DNA of 51,409 nucleotides from GCA-020348365 sp964347995 (GCA_964347995.1 CAYGBA010000003.1:1-51409), one strand, 5' to 3'. Positions 8,284 to 17,222 are shown, numbered from the stretch's first letter. Notes: generated by a model from the sequence alone, not told the origin. Made by a program: numbers and translations.

Positions 8284-8589
8284 TCAACTACTGCTAGCCA
8301 ATTTGTTATGTTCTTCAAAAGCCTTCTCTAAGGCCTTCCTCAACTCTCCACTTTTTTCCTGCAATTTTCTTGCAGCATCCCGCAGAGCGCTTTCTGGCCT
8401 CCGTCTTCCCTTGGTGCGTACATAGATGATAGATTTCGTCATGAGAGGATGAGGTACGTCGTATCCAGCCATTTCAACGGTTTCGTCTTCCAGAAGAGCC
8501 TTCTGCAGCATGTTGCAGAACGCGTGACCCTCCCCCTCGATCTCTATCCGCAGCTCGTTAGATTCGCTTCGCAGAAGCCTAATCTTCAT
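8284..8589 (-). CDS. rpo11: DNA-directed RNA polymerase subunit Rpo11 (L)
   Basis: Rpo11 pairs with Rpo3 to form the assembly platform of archaeal RNA polymerase, like RPB11/RPB3. The family core 'ELRIEIEGEGHAFCNMLQKALLEDETVEMAGYDVPHPL' is present, followed by the C-terminal amphipathic helix. GAGGGGGAT precedes the ATG closely. The gene is 10 bases downstream of csl4 on the same strand, so the two are probably cotranscribed. Confidence 0.95.
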   Translation of the reverse strand: MKIRLLRSESNELRIEIEGEGHAFCNMLQKALLEDETVEMAGYDVPHPLMTKSIIYVRTKGRRRPESALRDAARKLQEKSGELRKALEKAFEEHNKLASSS

Positions 8590-8599
8590 AGATCCCCCT

Positions 8600-9175
8600 C
8601 TAAATCATCGCCTTTCCATAGTCGTGAGCAGCTTTCCGCGTCTCAACGTTCTCACATTGAGGACACCGCATTTTTCCTGTTCTCAATTGCAGAAGATGCC
8701 CACACCGTGAGCAAAACGCATAGATAACTCCAAGATTCTTGTCCTCAGTCGACAGATGATATGTCCGATTCAGATCAGAGACGACCTCAGCCCTCATGAG
8801 GTCGCCTGGCTTACAGACGCCATACATGGTCTCGATGTAGCTTTGGCTCACATCAGAGATGTGCAGAATGCCTGTGAAGAAGCCAGAGAGCGATCTCCTT
8901 CCAATGCTAAATATGCGCACTACAGCATTCTTGTTTCGCACGCCTGAGACCTGACCGGTGACCGTGGTTCCTGTTCTGGGGGTACTTACCCCATGACCCA
9001 GTGGATACACAGAGACCTTCTTGTTCAGCATGTCTAGGAGGGCGCGCCCAGTCGTGTCGGAGTATATGGTTCCGTGGCTCACGTATGTTCCTGGACCGGC
9101 CATAAATTCCTCGATAACCCCTAAGCGCTTCCCAGGGACAACGAATTGCCCGCTTTCCCTCTCAGATGGACTCAC
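8600..9175 (-). CDS. csl4: Exosome RNA-binding subunit Csl4
   Basis: Csl4 caps the archaeal exosome and recruits RNA and DnaG. The N-terminal domain carries 'VVPGKRLGVIEEFMAGPGTYV', the central S1 domain covers about residues 70-140, and the C-terminal zinc ribbon has CxxC pairs 'CSRCGHLL' and 'CPQCENVE'. The start is GTG at 9175. The first 14 bases overlap the 3' end of the upstream methyltransferase gene, indicating translational coupling. Confidence 0.94.
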   Translation of the reverse strand: MSPSERESGQFVVPGKRLGVIEEFMAGPGTYVSHGTIYSDTTGRALLDMLNKKVSVYPLGHGVSTPRTGTTVTGQVSGVRNKNAVVRIFSIGRRSLSGFFTGILHISDVSQSYIETMYGVCKPGDLMRAEVVSDLNRTYHLSTEDKNLGVIYAFCSRCGHLLQLRTGKMRCPQCENVETRKAAHDYGKAMI

Positions 9176-9806
9176 AAGCTTTCCCTTCTATCCTATACAG
9201 ATCAACCATTACGCTACGCTTTCTTTTCGTGTGGAACTTGAAAAGCCTTGGAATGTCGATTTTCATTGGGCATATTCCCTTAACCTTTCCCCCATGCTTC
9301 TCAATAAACCTTTTGATAAACTCTCGGTTACTCCCTCCACTTTTATGCAGCGAGTAGATTTTATCTCCTGACTCAAGAGCCTTCTTTATGAATTTCCGAT
9401 CTGCCCTTCTTCTCTGTACGCCAAAGGGTGGATTCTGTAACACTGTATCAAATGTGCCGTGTATGACACCGAGACTTGCAGCAACCCAAAGTGTTTTCTC
9501 CTCTACACCCATTTTTTCCGCGTTTTTCCGCGCCAACCTCACAGCTGCCTTGTCTATGTCGACTCCAATAGTCTCCCTTGCTCCCACAAGCGCCGCACCG
9601 ATCGCTAGTCTCCCAGAGCCACAGCCCAAGTCTAATACTGTCTTTTTGATTATGTCATCATGGATGTACGCCGCGATATAGAGCATCTCCGCAGCGACTT
9701 GGGGCGTTATCGTGTATTGCTCCAGATAGACCTTAGGCGCTGGGTGAGGCTTAATCTTCGCTATGGCTTTCTCTAGGTCTAGCTTTCGAACCAGCCTCTT
9801 CTGCAT
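9162..9806 (-). CDS. METTL5-like rRNA N6-adenine methyltransferase
   Basis: This is a Rossmann-fold SAM-dependent methyltransferase with 'VLDLGCGSGRLAIGAAL' (motif I), 'GVDIDKAAV' (motif II) and the catalytic 'NPPFG'. NPPF-containing archaeal proteins of this size resemble METTL5, which makes m6A in small-subunit rRNA. The specific target here is inferred. The ATG at 9806 follows GGGAG by five bases, and a TTG four codons upstream is less likely. It overlaps dph2 upstream and csl4 downstream, so all three probably form one operon. Confidence 0.88.
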   Translation of the reverse strand: MQKRLVRKLDLEKAIAKIKPHPAPKVYLEQYTITPQVAAEMLYIAAYIHDDIIKKTVLDLGCGSGRLAIGAALVGARETIGVDIDKAAVRLARKNAEKMGVEEKTLWVAASLGVIHGTFDTVLQNPPFGVQRRRADRKFIKKALESGDKIYSLHKSGGSNREFIKRFIEKHGGKVKGICPMKIDIPRLFKFHTKRKRSVMVDLYRIEGKACESI

Positions 9807-10798
9807 AGCTGCTCCCAAGTGATCTCTTCCAGTAGAACGCGTGCTTCATTTAACGCGATAACAGGCTTTCGAAAGTTTCTCGCATCGTCCAATGACAGTC
9901 GAGGACAGGCGGTGTTTATGAAAGCGTCTATCTCGGGAAACTGAATCAGCGCCTCAGGTGTGATCTCCCTTATCGCTAGCATTGCAGCACTCTTTCCAAT
10001 CTTCTCCAGTTTCTCTTTCAGCTCCAGGGCTTCTCCAAGTCTCTTTTGCCCGCTTTTTAGGCCGATCAGAATGGCGAATCTTTCCGCCTCCTTTGCTTCG
10101 CATATGCTTGCCCACCTCTGCGCAAGTATGGTCTTGGCTTCGTCATGAATAGTAAACGCTCTTCTCTCGTATGGGTCAGCTATTATGGTTGGTTTTCCTG
10201 TGTCTAAGGCAACGCCTATGGCGTGGAACCTGCCACCTCCCAAGAAGAGGAAAGCCTCCACATCCTTTGAAACACATTTGGCATTGCTAAAGTCGCAGCC
10301 GACGATTTGTCCGGCGTATTTCACGTACCCAGCATCTCCGACCATGACTTTTTTGTCAGCTCTGAGAAGCTGGTCTTCTGCTTCATCCAGTTTGTGAATA
10401 TGTTGGACTGTTGTCACTAATCCTATGTCTTCCCAATCTTTGAGATGTTTTGTAGCCTTCTCCACAGCTTCTCCCACCTCTGCCTTCGCTCTTCCTTCAA
10501 TGTACATTGTAGGTATGTATTCCTGTTTAGTCATTGGAGTATGACCGTAATGAATAAGCAAGTCCACATCAAGACTTTGCGCTTCCAGAAGCGCCAAATC
10601 ACAAGCGCCGTAGCATGGATCGGCTGAAACGATAGCAACTGCTCCAGCCTCCTCGGCTACGGATGCTAGTCGAGGGGCTTCTGGCTTCAGTCCCTCTGGG
10701 AGCTGTATCAAAACCCGCTTGACTCGGCGTTTCTTTATCTCTTCCTTTAACCTCTTCTCTTCGAGGTTATGGCTTGTCGATCTATGCACATTGATCAC
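9779..10798 (-). CDS. dph2: Diphthamide synthase Dph2
   Basis: Archaeal Dph2 is an unusual radical SAM enzyme. It uses a [4Fe-4S] cluster to move the 3-amino-3-carboxypropyl group of SAM onto a histidine of elongation factor 2. The three cluster cysteines are visible, in 'DPCYGACD', 'VGCDFSNA' and 'NTACPRL'. Length of 339 residues is normal. The start is GTG at 10798, with uncertainty over the first few codons. It overlaps the methyltransferase gene by 28 bases. Confidence 0.95.
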   Translation of the reverse strand: MINVHRSTSHNLEEKRLKEEIKKRRVKRVLIQLPEGLKPEAPRLASVAEEAGAVAIVSADPCYGACDLALLEAQSLDVDLLIHYGHTPMTKQEYIPTMYIEGRAKAEVGEAVEKATKHLKDWEDIGLVTTVQHIHKLDEAEDQLLRADKKVMVGDAGYVKYAGQIVGCDFSNAKCVSKDVEAFLFLGGGRFHAIGVALDTGKPTIIADPYERRAFTIHDEAKTILAQRWASICEAKEAERFAILIGLKSGQKRLGEALELKEKLEKIGKSAAMLAIREITPEALIQFPEIDAFINTACPRLSLDDARNFRKPVIALNEARVLLEEITWEQLCRRGWFES

Positions 10799-10836
10799 TA
10801 TGCGTCAGCAAACTGCGACAAAATAGCGATTAAGAT

Positions 10837-13311
10837 CTACTCCCACTCTGGTGTCCATTCTCGATTCTTCTTGGACCTTTCAGCTGCGTATTCTGTGGAT
10901 TGCTTTCGCATTCCTGCTAGCTGTTTCAGCAAGATCTTCTGCTCGATACTGGCGACCAACTGTCTTGTGCGAATCACGGCATCCGCGTTTACCGATATGC
11001 TGTCGATGGCGCAACGGACTAGAAATTCTGTGAAATCCGGTAGATTTGATGGTCCCTCTCCACAGATGGAGACCGTGCGACCGTTTTCGTGAGCCACTCT
11101 GATCATGTGGGCCAGAATACGCTTTATTGCGGGGTCTCTCTCGTCGAAGTATCCCATTGCTCCCAGTCTTTCTGAGTCGCGGTCGATCATTAGGATGCCT
11201 TGTGTCATGTCGTTGGAGCCTATGGAGAAGCCGTCGCAGAGTTCGGAAAACTCGTCTGCCATTATGGCGATGGAGGGAGTTTCGGCCATGAACCACACCT
11301 GGAAGTCTCTAGAGCTTTCCAGTCCCTCGTTTTTCATGATTTCTAGGCATTTCTTGGCTTCCCACACAGTTCTCACTACGGGCAACATAACCCATACATT
11401 ATTGAGCTGCCATTCATCTCTGCATTTCTTGATGGCCCTGCACTCGAGTCTGAATGCCTCCTCGTATTGCTGGCTTATGTATCTGCTGGCTCCACGCCAA
11501 CCGAGCATAGGATTCGCCTCTAATATTTCGTATTTCTCTCCGCCTTTGAGCTCTCTGTACTCGTTTGTTTTGAAGTCACTGAATCTCACCACGACTGGAC
11601 GTGGCTGTATGGCTCTCGCAACAGTGGCTATCCCTTCGGCTAGTTTGTTTATGAACTTGCCCGCTTGCCCTGTTTCTAGGAGATAGAGGGGGTGCTCTCC
11701 TATGTAGCTTGCGAGAATGAACTCGATGCGCATGAGCCCTATCCCGTCGAAGGGCAGGTTTTTGTATTCATCAATCATCTCTGGAACGCCGAGGTTCATG
11801 TAAATCTTGGTGGCTGTCACCGGAGCCGATTCTAACCCGCTTGGGATCGGTACAGTTGACGTTTTCAGCTCAGTTGGCCTTGCGAGTTCTTTTACTATGC
11901 CCTTATATACCACTCCGCTTCTTGCGTCCACGGTGTATTCTTGTCCGGTTTTCATTAGTTTTGTTCCGTCTTCTGTGCCGACGATGCAGGGGATGCCTAG
12001 TTCTCGGCTTACTATAGCCGCGTGACACGTGACGCCTCCCTTGTCTGTGACTATCGCGCTGGCCTGTTTCATGAACGGAACGTAGTCGGGGTTTGTCATG
12101 GTCGTAACCAAGACGTCTCCCTTTCTCATGATCTTTGAAGCATCCTCGGGTGTGAGAATCACTTTTGCGGGCCCCGCGCCTATGGCTCTCTTGCCAGCCG
12201 CTATCCCCTTCACAACAACAGTTCTTTCAGATGGCGGCGAAGGCTCTGATGTTATTGGCATTTTGATTTCTGCCATTCTTTTCGGGCTCCAAACGGTTTC
12301 GGGTCTGGACTGAACGATGAGGATGTTTTTTGGAAAGGAAAGATTACGGTCGATGGCCCACTCGATGTCTTGAGGCGCTTCATAATACTCCTCAATACGT
12401 TTGGCAAGCTCAGCGAGCTTGACGACTTCCTTATCAGTTAGACATGGTTTCTCTTGCCTTTTCTCGGGTACATTGACTTCTTCCGTCTCGCCCATCTTTG
12501 GATTTCTGATATGCTCCACTGTTTTCTTTGCAATTTTCTTATCTATAATATGAAGGGATCTTTTATCGACTACGTAGTGATCTGGGGTGACCTTTCCGGC
12601 GACAACCGTCTCGCCCAGTCCCCAGTTGGCTTCGATGACTATCTGATCTTCTTCTCCTGTCACGGGGTTTATGGTGAATGTGACGCCTGCAGCCTTTGCA
12701 TCCACCATCTTTTGAACGCCAACACTAATGAGAACATCCTCGTGTCTGAAGCCCTTCTCAGTCCGGTAGAAGATGGCTCTTGGCGTGAACAGGCTTGACC
12801 AGCACTTCAGGGTTTTGCTAACGAGTTCGTCTTCGCCCCTCACGTTCAGGTAGGTCTCTTGCTGCCCGGCGAAGGAGGCGTCAGGCAGGTCTTCAGCTGT
12901 GGCGCTTGATCGAACAGCCACAGATGCCTCAGCCATATTTGGCTTTATACTTAGCTTGTTATAAGCTTCTCTGATGGATTTTTGGATTTCGTCTGGTATG
13001 AGGGTTGATTCAATAACTTGTCTAACACTTTGGGATGCCTCTTCAAACTGTTTGGGGCTCTCAGCATCTGTTATGCTCTCTTCTATGGTTTTATATATCT
13101 TTTCAGCGATGCCTGTTTCTTTGATGAATTTCTCATAGGCTTGGGCAGTAACTGCGAATCCTAGGGGAATAGGTATCCCGGCTTGGGTCATCTCGCCAAG
13201 GTTCGCATTCTTACCACCAACGAGGGGGATATCCTCTTTTCTCAGATCTTCGAACCAGATGACAAATTTTCCTCTTGATGTACTCTTCGCCCTTTCAGAA
13301 GCCTGCAACAT
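10837..13311 (-). CDS. ppsA: Phosphoenolpyruvate synthase
   Basis: The enzyme converts pyruvate, ATP and water to PEP, AMP and phosphate, the first committed step of gluconeogenesis from pyruvate. An ATP-grasp nucleotide-binding domain spans about residues 20-350. The mobile phosphohistidine domain has 'GGVTCHAAIVSRELGIPC'. The C-terminal TIM barrel carries 'GSNDMTQ' and the catalytic Cys in 'SICGEGPSN'. GGGTGA stands just before the ATG. A charged tail of about 25 residues extends past the barrel. The gene begins 12 bases after the L10e stop codon, so cotranscription with the ribosomal protein gene is likely. Confidence 0.96.
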   Translation of the reverse strand: MLQASERAKSTSRGKFVIWFEDLRKEDIPLVGGKNANLGEMTQAGIPIPLGFAVTAQAYEKFIKETGIAEKIYKTIEESITDAESPKQFEEASQSVRQVIESTLIPDEIQKSIREAYNKLSIKPNMAEASVAVRSSATAEDLPDASFAGQQETYLNVRGEDELVSKTLKCWSSLFTPRAIFYRTEKGFRHEDVLISVGVQKMVDAKAAGVTFTINPVTGEEDQIVIEANWGLGETVVAGKVTPDHYVVDKRSLHIIDKKIAKKTVEHIRNPKMGETEEVNVPEKRQEKPCLTDKEVVKLAELAKRIEEYYEAPQDIEWAIDRNLSFPKNILIVQSRPETVWSPKRMAEIKMPITSEPSPPSERTVVVKGIAAGKRAIGAGPAKVILTPEDASKIMRKGDVLVTTMTNPDYVPFMKQASAIVTDKGGVTCHAAIVSRELGIPCIVGTEDGTKLMKTGQEYTVDARSGVVYKGIVKELARPTELKTSTVPIPSGLESAPVTATKIYMNLGVPEMIDEYKNLPFDGIGLMRIEFILASYIGEHPLYLLETGQAGKFINKLAEGIATVARAIQPRPVVVRFSDFKTNEYRELKGGEKYEILEANPMLGWRGASRYISQQYEEAFRLECRAIKKCRDEWQLNNVWVMLPVVRTVWEAKKCLEIMKNEGLESSRDFQVWFMAETPSIAIMADEFSELCDGFSIGSNDMTQGILMIDRDSERLGAMGYFDERDPAIKRILAHMIRVAHENGRTVSICGEGPSNLPDFTEFLVRCAIDSISVNADAVIRTRQLVASIEQKILLKQLAGMRKQSTEYAAERSKKNREWTPEWE

Positions 13312-13323
13312 CGTTCACCCAGG

Positions 13324-13839
13324 TTAGTCTGCAATCTTCTCAATCACTACCCGGCAGGGCATCGGAAGTTTGGTGCCGCCCCGCCTGAGTGCCTCTTGGG
13401 CGACTTCGACGCCTTCCTTGTTTATCTTAGCGGTTATGATCGTCTGGTTTCGTTTGACTCTTGCGGCTGTTCCGACGGCTTTGCCGAAAGACTTCCTCAT
13501 ACCGTCTTGCAGTCGATCTGCATGTGCCCCAAAGATCATCTTGTTCTCTCGGAGCACAATGTGGGGATAAGGTTTGATATGTAAACAGTAATTCTCTCCT
13601 AGTTTGGTGGAGAGTAGTCTGTTTGTGGCTATGCGCGCTGCCTCCAGCGCAAGATGACGAACTTGGGCCGGCTCTTGGGCGATCAAGAGACCCTGATACT
13701 CGAAACTACCTGTTGGGTCTCCCATGGTGAATTTTGTTATTCTTGGCGAAGGATGGCCTCGAATGTATTTCTTCCTAGTATAGGACTGCCCCTTCACCTT
13801 TCGATAGTTTTTTGCCTTCACGGTTTTTCCCCTCAGCAT
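13324..13839 (-). CDS. rpl10e: Large-subunit ribosomal protein L10e (uL16)
   Basis: This is the archaeal/eukaryotic L10e, equivalent to bacterial L16, which lines the tRNA path near the peptidyl transferase centre. The protein shows 'YIRGHPSPRITKFTMGDPTG' and 'LHIKPYPHIVLRENKMIFGAHADRLQDGMRKSFGK', both diagnostic. There is no ribosome-binding site. A TATA-like TATAAG (minus strand) about 30 bases before the ATG suggests a leaderless transcript. The following gene is ppsA. Confidence 0.96.
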   Translation of the reverse strand: MLRGKTVKAKNYRKVKGQSYTRKKYIRGHPSPRITKFTMGDPTGSFEYQGLLIAQEPAQVRHLALEAARIATNRLLSTKLGENYCLHIKPYPHIVLRENKMIFGAHADRLQDGMRKSFGKAVGTAARVKRNQTIITAKINKEGVEVAQEALRRGGTKLPMPCRVVIEKIAD

Positions 13840-13867
13840 ACAAAAGCCGCGGTATTTAAACAGTTTG

Positions 13868-13873
13868 CTTATA
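13868..13873 (-). promoter_or_regulatory. Candidate TATA element for L10e
   Basis: On the minus strand, TATAAG lies 29-34 bases before the L10e ATG, the spacing expected if transcription starts at or very near the start codon. A second AT-rich element, TTTAAATA (13853-13860), is closer and would start transcription inside the gene. The assignment is tentative. Confidence 0.35.
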
Positions 13874-14097
13874 GTAGTTCTTTATTAAAATTATGAATTT
13901 TCATTAAGTTACCATGGTTCAACTAGGGCTTCTTTATCTCAGCGCTGCTTGAGTATATTACTCTAGTATATCCCAAAACCCGAACGTTTCTAGTGGAACC
14001 CATAAGAGGGAGCTTCAGGGGAATATCACCATGCATAATGGAAATATGAATTTAGCATAAGGAGAGTTGTCGTAATAATAATGCTTTTTCTTCGCGT

Positions 14098-14613
14098 CTA
14101 TGACGGGTTATTCTTAAACCATATTTTAGCCAGTTCGTCGAAGTTTGGAAAAACCCGCTTCAGGATCGGGAGGTACATCTTTTTCTCGTCTTCGCTCACG
14201 TACTGAAACTGGTAAGAGCCAGTGTACGGTGAAGGTTCCCCGGTTCTTGTGAGGAATTCGATGTGCATGAAGGGATCCCCCCTCTTGATCGTTATCGGCT
14301 GTCGGTCATTGCTCAAATTGACAAGTTCCAACGCTAACCGTCCAACAAAGCCGCTGTGAACCTTCGCTGCATTGAGGAAGGACAGCCCCATCCTTCCATA
14401 CTTGCTCTTCGCTGTTAAGTGGGCAACGTACTGCGGCGGTGTGAAAACGATCTCGTAGGAGATGAGGTTTTGGTGCTCAAGATAATGCAGTGTAGTTTCC
14501 TCCTTCACGGTTAGAACGTAGCTGTCGCCGTCTAGGAGATTGTAGTCAAAGGGGTAGATGCACTTATACTTCTCAATGAGTTCAAACAACCTGTCCTTAC
14601 CGAGGATACACAT
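14098..14613 (-). CDS. dcd: dCTP deaminase/dUTPase family protein
   Basis: The protein belongs to the trimeric dCTP deaminase/dUTPase fold. It has 'AHLTAKSKYGRMGLSFLNAAKVHSGFVGRLALELVNLS', which aligns with the Dcd region that carries the conserved Arg-Ser-Ser, the Gly-rich turn and the catalytic Glu (the E of 'LALELVN'). The usual RSS is changed to 'KSKYGR', so it is a divergent member and substrate choice between dCTP and dUTP is uncertain. It would supply dUMP or keep dUTP out of DNA. It follows the ksgA-hemK fusion by 39 bases on the same strand. Confidence 0.78.
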   Translation of the reverse strand: MCILGKDRLFELIEKYKCIYPFDYNLLDGDSYVLTVKEETTLHYLEHQNLISYEIVFTPPQYVAHLTAKSKYGRMGLSFLNAAKVHSGFVGRLALELVNLSNDRQPITIKRGDPFMHIEFLTRTGEPSPYTGSYQFQYVSEDEKKMYLPILKRVFPNFDELAKIWFKNNPS

Positions 14614-14652
14614 CCTGTTTTCACCGCTGAGATAGCAAGTGCGTCTTCACGT

Positions 14653-16098
14653 TTATACTTCTTTTCGACTACTTGCTGAATACCTTTTAGCTTTTATCAA
14701 GACTATTCTCTCAAAAGCAACTTTCCTCTCGGCGACAATGTCTACTCGGAATCCCGCCTCTTCAAGTTTTCGCACAGTTTCCCCTATGGCAGAGAGGGAT
14801 GATTGAACCAGAACGATTCGACCGCGTTTCTTCAGGCGATTCGGCGCCTCAGATAGGAATCCATCAATGATGTTCCTTCCAGAGGGTCCTCCGGACCATG
14901 CCTTTTCTATCCACGTTTTTCGGTTGTCTGCTTTTGAGGGAAGATATGGGGGATTAAAAATTATTAGATCAAACTTTTCGTCTTTCTTTAAAGGTTCAAA
15001 GAGGCTTCCTCGCCGTATATCCATCTTCGCTGCTACTTGGTTGATTTTTGCATTGATCTTCGCGCAATGCACTGCATAAGGGTTTACATCAACAGCAACA
15101 ACTCTCCCAGCCTTCTTGGCGGCAAGAATCCCCAAAATTCCGCAGCCGGTTCCCATGTCGAGAACAACATCATCAGCGTCTACGGTTAGGTTCTCCGCAA
15201 GTAGGTAAGTGTCTTCCGCGGGCTTATAGACATCATTCATAACGATAAAAGTGTGGTCATCGAAGAATACTTTCTCGTTGTTCCTGTTTATAATTTCGTT
15301 TGTCAGAAGCCCGAAGTCTTCGGGTGCGAGTCTTTGTACTCTTTTGTCGTGAAAGGGTAGGGAGTCCGCGAACTTCCTCGCCTCTTTTCCTCCTATTCCT
15401 CTCTCTTGTAAGAACGGGATGATAGCATTTCTCATCTTCTTATTTCTCTGGGTGAACAACGTGCGCACGAGCTCGAAGAAAACCGCCTCATCCTTCACCG
15501 GAAAGGGGGGTTCCCTCGGCTCTAGACTCACGATCCTGGATTCTACATCTGGCTGCGGATAAAACGTCTCCCTAGAGATGTGTTCGAGGAGTTCCGCTTC
15601 GGCGTGATAATAGGTAGCAACAGTCAGTCTGCCATAGTCTTTGCTGCCCACTGGCGCCACCAGCCTCTCCGCAAGCTCTTCCTGGAAAGTCAAAATCGCG
15701 CATTCAAAATCTCTCTTCAAGAGCCAGAATAGTAGGGGGGATGATATGGAGTATGGCGGGGTGGAGACGACTTTGTCGAAAGGGGGGATGGAAACGCTCA
15801 AGACATCGCCCTCTATTAGAACTACATTCTCTAGCCCCTTTAGCTCCTCCGTCAGTATCTTGATCAATCCGGCGTCCACTTCTACAGCGAAAACCCTTCT
15901 ACATTCCTGAGAGAGAAGTTTTGTGAGGAAGCCTAGTCCAGCTCCAACCTCTAAGACAACGTCCTCCCCACTCAGAGATGCGTAAGAAACCATCTTCTGT
16001 AAAAGAGCGGTGCTTATCGCAAAGTTTTGTCCCAGACGTTTTCTAGGATGTACACCGTAACGACGAAGGAGGCGTTTTGTTTTCTGGAGAAGATCCAT
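14653..16098 (-). CDS. ksgA: KsgA/Dim1 rRNA dimethyltransferase fused to HemK-type protein methyltransferase
   Basis: Residues 1-270 are KsgA, which dimethylates two adjacent adenines near the 3' end of 16S rRNA. 'RLGQNF', 'VLEVGAGLGFL' (48-58) and the helical C-terminal domain are present. The catalytic motif normally reading NLPY is TPPY at 113-116. Residues 280-481 are a complete HemK/Mtq2-type methyltransferase: 'VYKPAEDTYLL' (290-300), 'VLDMGTGCGILG' (312-323) and 'NPPY' (382-385). This class methylates the Gln of the GGQ motif in release factor aRF1. Many archaea keep these as neighbouring genes; here one uninterrupted frame joins them. It follows DUF655 by 10 bases. Confidence 0.93.
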   Translation of the reverse strand: MDLLQKTKRLLRRYGVHPRKRLGQNFAISTALLQKMVSYASLSGEDVVLEVGAGLGFLTKLLSQECRRVFAVEVDAGLIKILTEELKGLENVVLIEGDVLSVSIPPFDKVVSTPPYSISSPLLFWLLKRDFECAILTFQEELAERLVAPVGSKDYGRLTVATYYHAEAELLEHISRETFYPQPDVESRIVSLEPREPPFPVKDEAVFFELVRTLFTQRNKKMRNAIIPFLQERGIGGKEARKFADSLPFHDKRVQRLAPEDFGLLTNEIINRNNEKVFFDDHTFIVMNDVYKPAEDTYLLAENLTVDADDVVLDMGTGCGILGILAAKKAGRVVAVDVNPYAVHCAKINAKINQVAAKMDIRRGSLFEPLKKDEKFDLIIFNPPYLPSKADNRKTWIEKAWSGGPSGRNIIDGFLSEAPNRLKKRGRIVLVQSSLSAIGETVRKLEEAGFRVDIVAERKVAFERIVLIKAKRYSASSRKEV

Positions 16099-16108
16099 TC
16101 TTCTATCA

Positions 16109-16690
16109 CTAAGGAGCTCGAGTGAACAGGCGGTATTTGCTCTCTCTAGAAAGTTCCTCTACAATCCTCTTCGCGACAAGTTTGGCTGGGTTGGGTATGT
16201 TGGCACGCTGCTGCAAGTCCTCAAAGCTCTTGAAGATCTCTCTTTCTCGCTCATTGATGATCTGCCACATGTATTTCTTTCCAATGCCAGGCAGAAGTTC
16301 CAGCGAGTGCATCCTCGGCGTTATCGCCTGAGATGTGTTGAAGAAGTTGACAAACGAGTTCTCGCGGTTCAAAACCATTTTCTCTATTACACTGAAGAGT
16401 TCCATCTTCGCAGTTGACGTTAACTCGTCGTAGCCTATCCGTCCAATGATGTATGTGACTTTTTTCCGGGCCTCTTTTCCGACATAGACTCTGTCCGAAG
16501 ACCTCACCGTAGCCGTCTCTTTCACAATAGCCTCAAGAAGCGTGAAATACTCTTCTCCAACAACCTGAACTAGGGCACCCGCCCGATACCTTCGGTCGGT
16601 TCCAGGTCTTCCGTGGGGAAGATAGTCGAGGACATAAGCGTACTCTTCATATTTCTGTCCTCTTTTAGGTCCTTTCGCCTCACTAGCCAT
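16109..16690 (-). CDS. DUF655 family nucleic-acid-binding protein
   Basis: The archaeal DUF655 family is recognised by 'YEEYAYVLDYLPHG', an OB-like N-terminal half and a C-terminal helix-hairpin-helix 'LELLPGIGKKYMWQIINERE'. It is very often found between rpo4/L21e and ksgA in archaea, as here, but its function is unknown. RNA or DNA binding is inferred from the fold. GAGG precedes the ATG. The next gene on the strand, the KsgA-HemK fusion, starts 10 bases later. Confidence 0.9.
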   Translation of the reverse strand: MASEAKGPKRGQKYEEYAYVLDYLPHGRPGTDRRYRAGALVQVVGEEYFTLLEAIVKETATVRSSDRVYVGKEARKKVTYIIGRIGYDELTSTAKMELFSVIEKMVLNRENSFVNFFNTSQAITPRMHSLELLPGIGKKYMWQIINEREREIFKSFEDLQQRANIPNPAKLVAKRIVEELSRESKYRLFTRAP

Positions 16691-16859
16691 ATAGAAAAAC
16701 CTCTATCATTGCTGCCTTTTGCTACCCAAGGCTTAGAAAAATCAGGTTAATGTGAGCGCGTCGGTTCATAAGTTTGCACCATATGGACTGCGAATTAAGG
16801 CTAGACTATATTGTGCATAGTGACGTTTAAATTTTGGGCTGATATTATTCTGAATAAAG

Positions 16860-16879
16860 AGCACTGTTTGGGAAGTGCT
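16860..16879 (-). terminator. Stem-loop at the end of rpo4
   Basis: Six-base arms AGCACT and AGTGCT with an 8-base loop overlap the rpo4 stop codon. On the minus strand they are followed by CTTTATT. This resembles an intrinsic terminator and would separate the srp54-pus10-L21e-rpo4 operon from DUF655-ksgA, which begins after a further 170 bases. Confidence 0.45.
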
Positions 16880-17222
16880 ACTTCTCTCTTCTGTGCTTAG
16901 TCAAGAGAGCCAAGATTCCTTCAAGCTTGGACGTTTCCACAATTCTGCGCCCGCCGCCCAGAAAGACTCGGATCTCCTCTATGCTTTCAGGCATGCAGTT
17001 AACTATTTGGACAGCTTCCTCCTCTTCTAAGCCAAACTCGTCCGTCATCGTCTTCACCAAATCTTCTCCCACAGAGAAGTCTACCCTAGAGAATTTCGCT
17101 GCGTAGTCTAGGGACCTTCTCTGAAACTGATCTAGATTTTCCTCCCCTATTGACTCAAGTATCTTCTTCACTTCGGGGATTGTGACGACCCGTTCTTTTG
17201 CCGCTTTTCTAGGCATTCTCAT
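16878..17222 (-). CDS. rpo4: DNA-directed RNA polymerase subunit Rpo4 (F)
   Basis: Rpo4 forms the stalk of archaeal RNA polymerase with Rpo7 (RPB4/RPB7 equivalents). The HRDC-like helical core is visible: 'VTIPEVKKILESI', 'LDQFQRRSLDYAAKFSRVD', and 'EEEAVQIVNCMPESIEEIRVFL'. Its start overlaps the L21e stop by four bases (ATGA-type overlap), which shows translational coupling. A short basic N-terminal stretch precedes the family core. Confidence 0.95.
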   Translation of the reverse strand: MRMPRKAAKERVVTIPEVKKILESIGEENLDQFQRRSLDYAAKFSRVDFSVGEDLVKTMTDEFGLEEEEAVQIVNCMPESIEEIRVFLGGGRRIVETSKLEGILALLTKHRREK

